NCBI GenBank assembly: GCA_022410635.1
Contig: JAJVDF010000218.1
Coordinates: forward strand, 1 to 64,000
Source of the DNA: Tretioscincus oriximinensis
Taxonomy: Eukaryota; Chordata; Lepidosauria; Squamata; Gymnophthalmidae
Direction: 5' to 3'
DNA: 64,000 nucleotides
Below the pieces are notes generated by a model that did not search any database, had not been told where the DNA came from, and saw nothing but the letters and a program-made list of their open reading frames with translations. Shown here one piece after another: positions 36,101-48,041 of the stretch (position 1 is the stretch's first letter; each line of letters opens with the position of its first letter). The position numbers were made by a program, and so were the translations under genes.

Positions 36101-39100
36101 AGTTAATACAGGTAATTTAATGGTAATGTAAGAGAAAAATAGTAAACCTTATTTTGATGTTATGAGGCATGCCCATTTTTCCTCTGATGGCACTGTTGAA
36201 CTTTGGACCAGAACTAAATTTTTCAAAAAATGGGGAAGACAAGAACAGAGAGTGATTATTGCTATGAACATAAGAGGAGCATGCTGAACCAGAATACAGT
36301 CTTTCCATTTCCATTCATCCTCAAAGTTCTACACAGCCAGGAGGGATTTGCCAATGTTAGTCTCAAGTTTTATTTCACCCCAATATAGCATTATATATAA
36401 CAGAAATTAAAATTTAATTAGTACTACAATTTACTCCAAACAATGAATAGAGGCACTACCTACAGTCATCAGGGAACAGAATGTCACAACTCTAATAGTT
36501 CCTCAATATATGAAACAGGAACCATGGGAATATTACTGCTGCTTTTCTCTACTTGCAATGATTTAAGAAGGGAGAGGTACAAAGCCTACTGGGATGCTCC
36601 TGAACTTTATCTTAGAGATATACGAGTCTAAGGTTTCCAAAAAGATATTTGGTCTGCCCCCTCTCACTCCTATAGATTTCCATTTCTGGGGAAAGAAGGA
36701 ATGGAGACCTATGTGATATGGGACATGTAATATGATTATGGAAATTGTATGCAAAACTCTTACGAGGGACACGTGAATGTTATAGTGGCAGAAACAGGGC
36801 TATTAACATAGTTTGAATTTACAGTAAGTTTTAACAGCAAGTATTCAAATAACTTCTCTTAAGCAATCTACTTTAAACGGATCCAAAAGTATGTTCTACA
36901 GCACTGACATTTTGACTATGCACGGTTACATTAAAAGCTTTATTAATATGGGATGGTGAATAGGAAGAAACTTCATTTTGACATACTAGGGACTTCTGTA
37001 ACGGCCTCTGAATCGACGTTCTCTGCTTCTTGAACGACTACGTCTCCGTTCTTTACTTTTACTGCGCTTTCTCTCTCGACTTTTACTTTTCTTCCTTTCA
37101 CGATCACGGCTTCGTTTGCGTTCCTTACTTCTACTCCTCTTCCTGTCATGACTGCGACTTCTGCTCTTGCTTTTTTTTCTCCTGAAAAAAACACAATTTC
37201 AAATATTTCACTTTTAAAATCAGCATGTAAGAAATTCAGCATTTGGACTACTTGTAGTACATAAAAAACTGATTTGACTTCATTGAAGCAAATATACCAA
37301 AAGGGATATTTTTAATCAAATAATCTGATCCAATTAACCTATCATATATTTATATAGCAAGTATGCAACAAAAACACAGTACCTATCTATTTCAATAGCC
37401 TTAAAAAGTAAAAGGTAACCCACATTCATAACTGCATCCATCATCATCTTTCATTTTGACCTTTTATTAACCTGACGTCATGTCTAAGTTACTTTCTAGA
37501 TATTTCAGTTTTTTAGTTGGCTCTGAGCAATTCATTTATTAAGATTCTTCAAAATCTAATGTCTATACATGCTATGTATGTACTAAAGAAAGAAAGTGCA
37601 AATTTCACTGAATTCAGGGATCCAAATATAATCTTCCCCCAATGCCAAGCCTACTTGAATCGCAAAACTACTGCTTCAAATTATTACTTGAGAAAACTGA
37701 TCCCAAACCAAAAAGTTCTATAATCTGCATACATTCTATTAATTAACACAATGTATCCTTTGACTCCCTGTAGTTTATCTCTATTGTCTTTATTTTCCCA
37801 AAGACATGAAAATAGATCTATTTCAATAAAATTAAAAAGCATGAGAGTACATTTTATTGACCACAAATGTGTGTTTTTACTTTTCAACGTAATCACTATT
37901 TACAGTTATACATTTTTCCTAATGGTGAACCAGTTTGCTCATCCTTATTATGAAGCATTCTTTCCTTCTTTCCACTATATCTCACTGCATTTTTCATGTC
38001 ATCATCCATGGTGAAATGAATACCCTTAACATTCCTCTTTAAAGCTGGGAAAAATTAAAGATCGCAGGGCACCAAATCCAATAAGCATGAAAGGTGTGGA
38101 ATGGACTCAGATTTGAATTTCACAAGTGCTTCAAGAATAGTGCACAATGTTATCATGTGCAAGATTACTGACTTGGTAGATTTGAGCACAATAACCACAT
38201 CTTCAAGTGTTTTAATAGTTAATACTCTGCCATGTAGATGTGTTTGGCATTCTACAGCATTGTTAAGAGAAGTGACATAGTAGGCACACTTGACTTCAAG
38301 GCAACAGCTACCACCAAAAAGCAAGTGAAAATAATTTAATGCTTCTTGGCACATAGTGAGCAATATGGCTGCAAAGACAGAAGCATGTGCTGTCTAATGT
38401 AATGTTTTGTTCTTGTGTTATGCGCGACTCACATAGGTATTTTGTATTTTGAATCACAAAGTCATGGCTGAAGTTATTCAAAATGAATTTCCTATCAATT
38501 TACAAGTTCATATAAAATAAACCAGAATGCCTAGAAAGGGAATCAACACTGAATACATTAAGAGAATGTGAATCTCAGCCATATTTAACTATTCCTGCTC
38601 ATGTATACAATGATATACAAACAAAGCAAAACCCTAGGGTGTCCGCACCAAATATAAACAAAACAATAATTTGACAACTAGATAAATTATATAGATATAT
38701 TTAAAACAATAATCAACTGTTTAAATTAAGTCGACTAATTGTGGACATTTTAAGTCTATATATATTACATTGAATAGGCCGCTGAGGAAGACCATACCGA
38801 TCAAAAACCATCTGGCCCTCAAGCTACTGGAGACAGAAGTACCTTCATAGGTTTCATCCTGAAAGACTTCATTTGCACTACTTTCAGGACCTCATTATTA
38901 TATTCGGTCTTTTTGGACTTTTATTCCTCACATTTTGGACTGGTACATTATATTGGGCAGCTCCAATTTTTTATATTGTGGATATTGTAGATCATTGATT
39001 ACTGTTTTAAACATATCTATATAATTTATCTAGTTGTTGAATTATTGTTTTGTATTTATATTTGGTGGGGACACCCTAGGGTTTTGCTTTGTTTGGTGTG

Positions 39101-42100
39101 GTGTATTTTCTCCCTGTTGTTTTGTCTTATAATGATATACAAAACAGCCCAAAACACAGAAGTTTTGCTTAGAGGACTAATAGTCAAAATATTAAAATAC
39201 TATCTTTGATTTTTTAAAAATTGGATAATTAGCTTTCTGTTTAAAACAACAAAGACATCCTTGAGAAATATTTATTATTATATTTAAGAAAGCTCGCAAT
39301 TCATTATTATTGATAGCATCTATTAGTATGCTAAAAATGACACATATTCAAAGAATCAGAAAGTATAAATGTGCACGTAAAAAAACAGCATTGTGTACTT
39401 AGTCTGCTGATGGACACAAATGGGGATGGATATCTATGATTTGCAGACTTAAAATGCACAGAGGACTTATTTTAAAATGTTGCAAGAAATATAAACACAC
39501 ATTCCTAAACAGAACTTCTACTGGAAACGCTATGGTTTTCTACAATAAGATACTGGCTTGAACACCTATCAAAAAGCATTGTCTACTTTTACAAGATCAC
39601 CAAGTTCTCCCAATGTATAAATTAAAAACGTGAGACCATGGAAATTGGTAAAATGAAGATGGCTTAAATTTTATATGAATCTTAACAAAGAACTACTAGG
39701 TAACTACGTATGTGGAACAACGTGCCATTTTAGTAGGAGTCAGAGAGGGCCCATTTTAATTGCCTAAAAGGAAATTCCAGTCATGAAAACTTGGAGGACA
39801 GGAAGGTAAAAGTGCTCATCTCCACCCCTGGTGAAACACTGGAGCACAATTCTACAGTGCAGTTTCATAGCAGAATAAAAGACAGGAGATTAATGTAAAA
39901 AATCTATTTTTTATTTCAACACTGCCAATCGTTTACATTTATCAAATCTTAAGTTACCACACAATCTTTTTTTCCAGTCAACCATCCAAGAGCTCCAAAT
40001 CAATTTAAATAGTCGTTCCATTCATAGTTTGAATGATGTCCCTGAAATCTATTTGTTGGTGGCACGAAATTTGTCAGCAGAATAGGGGCTGCATCAATCT
40101 TTCAATAAAACAATTACGTAGAGTCAAAAGCCCTCCTGGAGCAGTTATGGGTATCCCAATTACTAAAAAAAGCTATTTTGACCAAAATATTTCATCTGTC
40201 ACTATTACTCATGTAGTGTTTCCAGGAAAAACTTAAGAGCTACGATCTCCAAAATTTATCTGCCTTTTGGTGCCACCAAGATCCCCTTTTAGCAAATTAC
40301 AAACATTATCTGGTTTCCTGAAAACTGTCCATTTTGGCAAAGATTGAACCTCTGTTATGAGTTATTGCTAAAGCTTTTGAGCCTGAAAGGTTTTATGTAA
40401 TCATTAACCTAATGTGGTTGTTTTCCACCACCCCAAAAAACTATGTTATTTTTTAAAATGCTATTAAGATTATGCACCTATTGTTTCCAATCCACAAATT
40501 AAACTTCACCACTAGAGATCTTTGGTTTCTTCAAATGATAGAATAATTGCATTCTGACACAATCAGAAACTAGGTCATAATTACTCATTCTGCAATATAA
40601 GGATGAATGTAAGAACTAGTCTGAAAATTGCAATTGGTCTGAATAAACTTCCAAAGTCAGTAAGAGGTATTGAGTATTTTAAAGTCTGCACATTGTCAAG
40701 TGACCTGGCCTTTGGCCGAGAAACAGCTATCCCTCCCCCATTTTTAGATGTGGTTGTTTTTAATATGTTTATCAGTAACACAGACTGTTAATCATGATTT
40801 GTAGGTACCGTATATTTTTTTCAAATAAAGTTACAAACAGAAGAAAATCAATGACTACTTACTTCTTGCTGCGCTCTTCATGGCCATTGGCACTGCTCAA
40901 TTTGTTCTCATCCTAAGCAGGGTTGATAGAAGAACATCGTGAGGACGAAGTGGAAACATTTCAAGTGGTCAAAAGGGTAATGGGAACAGGGATAAAAAAA
41001 TACAAAACAAAAATTTTAATACTAATTTTTTTAACGTTTAATGTGGAGTGCTACTAGTTAATGTAGACTTTGTTTAACCACTTCGTTGCTTACAGTTAAA
41101 TCATAAAATTAAAAATACAAATATTTTTAATTAAAAAAAATTAAAACATGTAACTCTTTACACGACTTAAAGTTATCCAGTAGATTTCAGCATTCAAGTG
41201 GTTAAGTGAATAAAATGTAAAAAAAAGAAGTTTCACGTTTAATAGCATTTTCATGTACTATAATCCCTTTTGACCAGTACCAAGGCTATTATTTCTGCCT
41301 AAGCCCCAAGTGACCATGCTAGCAGCCAGCCACTATCGATTTCCTGTGACCGATGCCAGTCCTGAGATCTTCGCCCATTTTCGTTGGAGGGTTGGGACTG
41401 TAAGAGCTTGATGCCACCTCTGTCACACATCTCGCCCTGAAGCAAACAGGGATTCACACTGCTTTAGTAACGTCGACTCCCAAGTCAGTCATCATTATCC
41501 AACCAGTCCAGCCTAAATATTCCCTATTTCCATACCTGTTTACATGGAAAATATCCATGTTAAACTAGCAGACAAAAATTCTTAACATTACAAAATTATG
41601 ATTTAGATATTTCAAATTGTTACAAATTACTATTACATAAACTAAACATGAAAATTTAAAGGTTACAACACTCGTAAAATTTATTACCACATAATCTGAA
41701 CTAAACATACTTCAAAATAAGCTAACAGTTGATGTTTCATTTATTGTAGTTATCACACCAGTTACACCATGAGTTCAACTGCTATATTACTTATTTTTTA
41801 AAAGAAATATAATAAATTTGTGAAGCCAGTGCTACTGCATGCATAATATTTTCACCAATCTCTGAAGAAAAACTATGTATTTATGTTCAGACCTGAAGTT
41901 AGTTACTACTATTCAGAAATGTTGAGAAACAACTTTGTTGCTCAATTAAAAAACTAAATAGAAGTGTGTTCTTTCACAATGAAGTTTTTACTTTTACTAC
42001 TGTATTACTAAAATGTGAACTATTCAGGGATCCAAGAATTTTGGAAAGGTCTTTTGCTCAAGAGTTGATTGTCTCCTGACCTGTTAAAAGATTAATTGCC

Positions 42101-42670
42101 TATCTATCTTTTTTTTAAGCAGTAATTTTTGCATTAAGCAGACTAAGTATTTACTTGCCATGAACTTGGGAGAACTTTATTCTTGGAACCCTGCTATTTG
42201 CCCAAACCACTGCATTCATCTTCTTGCTATGCCAAACTTCAGCTGGCGGTTCTTAGGAGAGTTTTGTTTGTTTGTTTGTTTTTACCTAGGGGGACCACGG
42301 TACAGCGATACGTCACTCAATTACTACCTTATGATTGACAGTTCACACTGGAATCAAAGGTGAATTCATGGGAGTAGAGGTGAGATATCGTTAGGCAAGT
42401 CTACAAAGAGAGATAGATGGGCATTTATTCATCACGCTGAAGTGAAACTACTGCACAATATAATTACATTAACAGTATATAGTTACTTGTAAGACACATG
42501 TAACACATGTCCAATATAAATCATAAGGACTCCAGGGATGTTAGTTTACAGTTCAGCAGTAGTTTCATGAAAAATGCTAAATGAATATTCCTAAAGCCCT
42601 TACTAGCGTATTTTCTCACCTTCTTATAAGGAGCTTCAAGCATTGCTTCAATATCAATATCATCAGCCAT
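24109..42670 (-). CDS. RBM39: RNA-binding protein 39 / CAPER-alpha (16 coding exons)
   Basis: Nuclear U2AF65-related splicing factor and coactivator. Minus-strand coding exons: 42670-42620, 40912-40863, 37181-36987, 36213-36148, 36054-36001, 34350-34233, 33194-33042, 31696-31559, 30361-30296, 30056-29852, 29374-29297, 28518-28486, 28001-27926, 27836-27731, 26932-26854 and 24209-24109. They join to 522 residues; human isoforms are 530 and 524. Domains in order: MADDIDIEAMLEAPYKK, an RS/RE-rich region (about 34-117), RRM1 (VFCMQL, KGIAYVEF), RRM2 (LYVGSL, KGYGFITF) and a C-terminal UHM (GNVYVKC, GRWF as the RxF loop). The RRM2 segment DMLRGIFEPFG, bound by aryl-sulfonamide degraders, is intact. 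The 6-residue insert of the long human isoform is absent from this exon path. The untranslated exon 1 ends at 48042. A poison-exon candidate lies at 41436-41281. Confidence 0.96.
25344..25490 (+). repeat. 48-bp in-frame tandem triplication inside the LINE
   Basis: Three copies of a 48-bp unit, each coding for the 16 residues LGEWATKWLMHFNLNK in one open frame. Copies 1 and 2 differ only at their first bases; copy 3 has one change (catttc to cacttc). Such duplications are not part of the normal domain. Confidence 0.92.
25763..25997 (+). repeat. tRNA-derived SINE, family B, nested in the LINE
   Basis: Starts 'gagccagatggtgtagtggt', has 'gtttgattccccactcctcc', 'gtgaccttgggccagtcaca' and 'aagccccacctactccacag', the standard body of a Sauria-type SINE. 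LINE sequence continues on both sides ('gtcaccacatctc' before, 'gatattgtggaactaggg' after), so the SINE inserted later. Confidence 0.9.
28152..28183. repeat. Perfect 15-bp inverted repeat in RBM39 intron 13
   Basis: The arm taggcaattcacaaa and its exact complement are separated by 2 bp. It lies between the 33-nt and 76-nt exons, in the part of RBM39 where human isoforms differ. It could be a splicing-related hairpin or a relic of a small palindromic element. Confidence 0.6.
28599..28631. mobile_element. Isolated end of the 5003-type MITE
   Basis: Reads 'agtgttcccttaattatttt' then 'gagcagtatata', matching one terminal repeat of the element at 5003-5079. No partner end was found nearby. Confidence 0.55.
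31355..31420. repeat. TGTA/TGCA tetranucleotide microsatellite
   Basis: Mixed (tgta)n, (tgtc)n and (tgca)n units in RBM39 intron 9. Confidence 0.9.
31697..32065 (-). mobile_element. CR1/L2-like LINE 3' end abutting an RBM39 exon
   Basis: Read on the minus strand: 'ctctatcacataatactaga', 'accaagaaactg', 'tttttccacttagaggatca', 'tagctttgagaaagaattag', ending in ttatgttcttatgttctt. The tail stops 6 bp before the RBM39 exon that begins at 31696, so it makes up the 3' splice site region. The body is diverged, so the insertion is old. Confidence 0.75.
32387..32456 (+). repeat. 35-bp tandem duplication
   Basis: Two adjacent 35-bp units ('atctattcaaccctccatat' through 'catatttggaaa') differing at one base, in RBM39 intron 8. 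Confidence 0.9.
33325..33525 (+). mobile_element. Old Penelope-like family end
   Basis: Contains 'catctgaagaaatagactttg', 'gctacaaaagtttgtg', 'cttgttagactttaagatgc' and 'cacactaacacaactatttg' in the family order. The left part 'aattgtagcaccttagggac' is an inverted partner of 'ttagactttaagatgctaca'. Strongly diverged. Confidence 0.6.
37815..38480 (-). pseudogene. Decayed mariner-like transposase
   Basis: Minus-strand text includes ESIPHLSCLLDLVPCDL, close to the mariner 'hPPYSPDLAPCDf' block that holds the last catalytic Asp, and ends near 37876 with a short NSDYVEK and a stop, the usual mariner C-terminus. Frames are broken several times. It lies in RBM39 intron 3, in the sense direction. 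The family call rests on these two motifs. Confidence 0.68.
38608..39145. mobile_element. Inverted-arm element, second family, 13-bp target duplication
   Basis: Direct repeats aatgatatacaaa flank the unit. Inside, the left arm from 38621 (caaagcaaaaccctagggtg, about 98 bp) is the complement of 39000-39098. The right side continues alone into 'gtgtattttctccctgttgt' and 'tttgtcttat'. The middle has 'ccgctgaggaagaccatacc' and 'gatcaaaaaccatctgg'. The architecture matches that of the elements at 16307 and 52206, but the sequence differs. It lies in RBM39 intron 3. Confidence 0.8.
41281..41436 (-). other. RBM39: Candidate RBM39 poison exon (exon 2b)
   Basis: A GC-rich island of about 240 bp in an otherwise AT-rich intron between the ATG exon (ends 42620) and the next coding exon (starts 40912). 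The minus strand has a good acceptor (ctgtttgcttcag) before 41436. Read in the frame left by the ATG exon, it is open for 45 codons (starting GEMCDRGGIK) and then meets TAG at 41301-41299. A possible donor (TTG|GTACTG) ends it at 41281, but this donor is weak and the 3' limit is uncertain. Inclusion would truncate RBM39 after 62 residues. Published work reports RBM39 autoregulation through a toxic exon 2b at this place; that this island is the same exon is inference. Confidence 0.6.
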
Positions 42671-42681
42671 TTTTAAGACAC

Positions 42682-45600
42682 CTAGAAAGAAGAAAAAGAG
42701 CCTTTGGTCAGAAAGATTCTTGCACAGACCTACCTGGAAAAGCAAAAATTGATGCAATAGATAACATTAGTGTTGCAACATCCTACATTTCCAAAGGATT
42801 GCTAGTTTTGTATCACCACCTTTGAAACATCAGGCTGAAATCGCATGACAATGTTTTCTCAAATTAACTCAATTCTCCCAAGTTTGTGTTACACTCAATG
42901 TTTTCCTCTTCTAGTGAAACTTTTGAACTTTTACTCTGGTTGCTGATTAACCACTTCCTTCAACAAACTACAGTACTGAAAATAAATCATTCTTTAACCA
43001 TAGATATCTTGTTTTCATTAACCAAACAGTTCAGGCAATTTCTTAAGCTATGGCTAAGATAAAATTCAGAAGCTTCTGATTTCAAAGACCAATTATATTT
43101 GAAGACTGTATCTGAGCAATAGTAAAGCAAAGCTCAATCATAAAATTAAATCATGGGGTCTGCATTATGCTTAAAAATGCAATTCCTTGTCCCTGCTAGT
43201 GTACAAACTGCAATAAACTTAATGGCACAATAGATAAGAACATTTATAGGTCTAAGTACTTCCTAAATATCAGAGAGTGAAAATAAATCCAGAATAGCTT
43301 CAGTGAATCAAGTATTTCCTTAATCACATCAAACTTTTAAAAAATAGAGCAATAAATTTGTTCAATATTTCAACTATTTACTCTAATTTTAAATTTCCTC
43401 TATACCATGATACATTGGATTTTTTTAAAAAGCAGAGGTCTTATTTTCCCCTTCCCAAATGTAAATATCAATTTCAATCCTGATAAAAGCTACTTACTAA
43501 ACTCTTCTATACCACTGCTTCAATTTGCTTCAAATCTGAAAATGCTATTCTCCTTAAAGGACTTTTAACTTTGTGATGAGTGATCGATTTCTCATAAAAT
43601 CAACCCTGGAGTAAACATCAAATAAGATATTTGGCAAAGTCTTCTCAATTAAATTTAACATTTTTAATATAAATCGGTCTCCTGAAATCTGCTGAAAATC
43701 TAGCTATGTATAATACATTGTGCACTGTTGTCTTAAGGGTTTGAAATAAATGTTCCTATGGTAAAAAAAACTCATTAGAACTGCAGAATCACAACGTAAG
43801 TTATGGCTATATCTATTTAATAAGATGGAGTGAAGTTACAAAGGTTGAGTATATGGCAAACAGCAAGTACACTAAATGATAGTTTTGATTTGCCTTTTTA
43901 ACAGAAACAAAAACAAATCTAATTTGCCATTTTGAACACAATAAGTGTAAAAAAAAGCAATTTCAGTAGATGCAGCTTATACCAGCAGCACTTGTAGAAT
44001 TTGCTTCATAAAAGCTGTCCTGCTTTTATCTGGCAATCTTTCCTCCATATTAGCATAGTTTTGGGTAACAGTTTTGCTTTCACAATTGGTAAATGCAACA
44101 TAATTTGATCTCTGCAATTTTATATTAGTAAAACCAAACTCTTTTCTGTGGTTCCACTAACTTCCACTTGTAGGATGGGCCTCTACCTGTCCCCTGGTTT
44201 TGTTTAACACGGCCATGTATGGAAACCTAAGCACACCGCTGGCAAGCAACAACTGTGTTCTAATATTAAGTATTATATACAATTGATGACTAGGCAAAGG
44301 AATCTCTTTTTAAAAATAAGATCCAGAAAAGAAATCAAAAATTTCCAAACTTTTAAGAAAAAGCATTGCATAGGATGGCAACATCAAAGGTGTTCCTATA
44401 CTTGTTCTTTCTTAAAATCAATTCTGATTATAACCAAAAGTTAATCAGCTTCAGAGATTAAATGCTGATATCCTTACTGCAAAAATCACAAAACTGAAAA
44501 CAAAACATATTTTTTCAAACACAATTTAGAAAACAAAGCAAATGATCGCATTTTATGATTACCACCACAATTCCAAAGTTTTCAGTGGGAAATGCCATTT
44601 TCCAAGCTACATGGGCTAGGGAGAGAGTTACTGACATTAAATAAATGGCAGCTGATCAAGGTAAACATCCCAAAATATCATAGATTATCTGCTCTGGACA
44701 ATCTGTCCCTTTCATTTACCATGATTATTGTGATCAACAATGCTTAATGCAATGACATCAGGAAACATGAAGATTCAAATCAGAACTTTTTACTAGGATT
44801 GCTATAAAGACCAAAGGGAGCAATCTAATGATTATAAAAATTCCGTGACAGAATAAAACTGAACAAAAGCTAACACAAATATAAATACATAAGATACAGA
44901 AAAATTAAAACAAACAAAAAATTGCAAGAACATTAAGCAATGAGAAGACTGGAAATCCAGCTTCAAATCCCCTGTGGTAGATGCTCTCCTATGGTAATCA
45001 GATGGGAACTCGATAATTTAAAGAACAGCATAAAAATAGGACTTAAGCTGTTACTATAATCTGTACAAATGGCAATTACCTTAAATGCAAAGGAAAAAGG
45101 TCACGATTGATATAAATATTGTATATTTTCAAAAAGTACTTCAAAAAATTTACTAGAAAAGTCTGGAAGAAGGATACCAATGTCAAAGTGCCAATAAGTG
45201 TAACATCAATGTCATGCCAGGAAAAAACCTAATGAAGAACAAACACCAAAAAGTTAGATACCACAGACTTTTTCCTGATAAGCAAATTTGCATGCAAGAA
45301 AACAACCCAGAAAAATGAACACAAATACTGGCACATCTTTCCTTTGGTATACATAGTTTAATTTTTTTTAAAGATCCTGTCTAATATCTTTTTCTAAAAA
45401 GGAAAATTCATAATTACTGGTACTTGCTCTAATTTGACAAAACAAGAGTAATAAAATTATGGTAGTTATTAAGACTAGAATGGTAGTTCTCAAAGTGGTG
45501 TACATACACCACCAGATGGCAGTGGGAAATCAGTCCATATATTAAATATAATAATACAAATAGCTTATTAATATGGCAAAATTGTGAAAATGGTACACAA

Positions 45601-48041
45601 ATGACTTAAGTATGGGACACTAAACTAATTGATGATCTGGAAGTGTCAATTTCAAATAACAAATAAGTACTAACTTAGCTTATTTCAATTAATCTAAGTT
45701 TTCTTTATTTTCCCACTGCATATCACATAGTAATAATATTCCTGGATAGTTGTTACCATTAAAAGTTCAAAAACATTAAAACTTTAGGAATTGTATTAAA
45801 TGTATGGCAACTTAGATAAAATGCTAGAAACTTATGGTTTTAATTGTCTTGCCATGCCATTCAGATCCCAAGTTCAGACTGAAAAATTAAGGCTCTATGT
45901 TTTTCATAATGGGAAAATTAAGACATATGTGTTCTATATAAGTGAAAGCTTAAACATCAAAACATCTAGTTCAGGTGTGTCCAATGACAACTAGAAATGT
46001 TATCCCTCATGTTTTAATCTGTTATAATAAAAATATTTTAAAAGTTTTGTTACCTAGTCATATTTTATATACATTAAGACAATTCCTCTGCACTCAATGT
46101 GGCCCAGACGAGCCAAAAAGGTGAACATTTGTCATCTTTAACCTAAAACTGATCAAGATATGAAGTTAATTAAAAGCGGACTTCATTGTTGGAGTAATTC
46201 TTAACTCCTATCCTTTAGTTCATTTTCATTCATGAAGACTGCAGATAGCTATTTCTTACTAGGAAAATGGCTGTTATTAACTATGAACAGTTATTAAATG
46301 TTTTCCTACTAAATTTGAATCCGATATAGAAAATTACCGAAAGAACAATTAAGATTAGTTTTTCAGAACTAATCATGTTGTTCAAATGTTGCTGCACTCT
46401 GAGTCATGTTAGAAGTGTATTTAAGAAAATGTGAAAGTCACAATTTATGAAATAGTACAATATAGAGTAAACAACATGGCATCCACAAAACATTTTGGAC
46501 TTCCAATAGCTGTTAGCTCAGGCTAGATGAGTATCAGAGAGGGATAATCCCAAACACTTGCATAGCACTATGTTGGCTATTCCTTGAAGATGAAAATTAA
46601 TAATATTTTGGCATTACTTTATAGCGAAATAGAAGCACTGATTATTGTATATATTTATTTATACATGTAAAAACTGCCACTATGCAGAATAAAATAAAAC
46701 AATTATTTTTATTTTCTTTAAGAAGTCTGTGGAAATGTAGCCAAGAGCNTGTTGTCATTCACAGGCAATTTTCGTTGTAAAATATCAGATATCAAGGACA
46801 GTAGATATATCAGAACAGACTATCGACTGCATTTTTGTGTGCCAAAACCTGATTCACACTTGGGTTTCTTCAGTTCCAGAAAGTGATCTGGGGGCCCTAC
46901 TGCCCACATATCCTTCCAGGCTAGGATGGGCACTGTCAGGGGCTTCTTTAGCATAGATGGACAGCACATGTACAATTAAGCTCCTTTGACCCTTTTCTGG
47001 AATAGAAGAAGGCCATGTGCAAATTAGGCTCAACATTTTACAGGTACTTGAAAAAAAACTGCTCTGACCAAGTAATTAATAATAACCTTTCTGTAGGTCA
47101 GACTCCAAAATGATCCTTGGCTTGCACAAACAAAACTAGTACAAATCTAGCAACATTTTTGTGTTTTTCATCCAAGATCCAAACCACAAGGCGTTTCCAT
47201 ATTATGCAGCTCAGAAATTTAGGCTTAGTATCCCAAGACATAAATCCTATGCTTAGTTGCTAGCTAAAATGGAAAGATATGCATCTCAAAAATAATGAAG
47301 TTCTTTTGTTTAAAAGAATTACCGAGCATTTCATCCTGGATCGCCTTTATCAAATTCTTCCCAAAATGTAATGCAACTGTCATGAAAAGCACACACTTGA
47401 TTTTGCCCACCCTCCTAATAAAGAATAAATAAAAGCAGCAACGAGGATTTATAGTTTAGAATTACACTAGAAAAACAATAGATGTAGCCGGGATCAGAAT
47501 TTTTAACAAGGGAGTCCTCGTAGCATTTTCTTCAGCTACAGCAACTGCAGCTTTTTCTTGATCGTTTCTAACATGCTACGAGCCCTTCTTTGCTAGAAAT
47601 CCCGTCACTTAGGGTTTTTTATTAAGCCTCTCTTGCATTTGTGGTCTTGAATTCTTAACAGAGCTACCGAAAAGACTTTAAAAGAAGATATGAAAAGGAC
47701 GGGAGAGGGGCAGCAGGAGCCTTGCATACTAGGATGGCGCCACAATCGCCATGGGGAGAGAATGTAAACATGGAAATTCCCAGTCATCCCCAACACTCGG
47801 TTCCTAACTTCTCTTGCCCTCTCTGCAAAGCAGAGAAAGCAATAGCGTCTGATAGGCGATGTACGTCAGGTGAACCCTGCTGCCACTCTGGGCTTAGGCG
47901 CTTCCCCAGGCAGGAAAGCGCGCTCCAGGCCCACCACCTAAAAGAGGCCTACCGCAAAATCTGCCGCCGCCAAGCCTTAGACGCCGCGCGGGAGAATTCC
48001 ACACCCACAACAAACCCATCGAAACCTGCGAGGGCCCTTAC
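42682..48041 (-). other. RBM39: RBM39 intron 1, mostly plain sequence
   Basis: Joins the untranslated exon 1 (ends 48042, CAG|GTAAGG) to the exon holding the ATG (acceptor ctttctag before 42681). About 5.4 kb, AT-rich, with few recognisable repeats. No coding exon, RNA gene or clear mobile element was found. One N is at 46749. Confidence 0.7.

Noticed and set aside
45483..45530. Possible hAT end ('ctcaaagtggtgtacatacac')
   Set aside because: A short resemblance only; no matching second end or target duplication was found.
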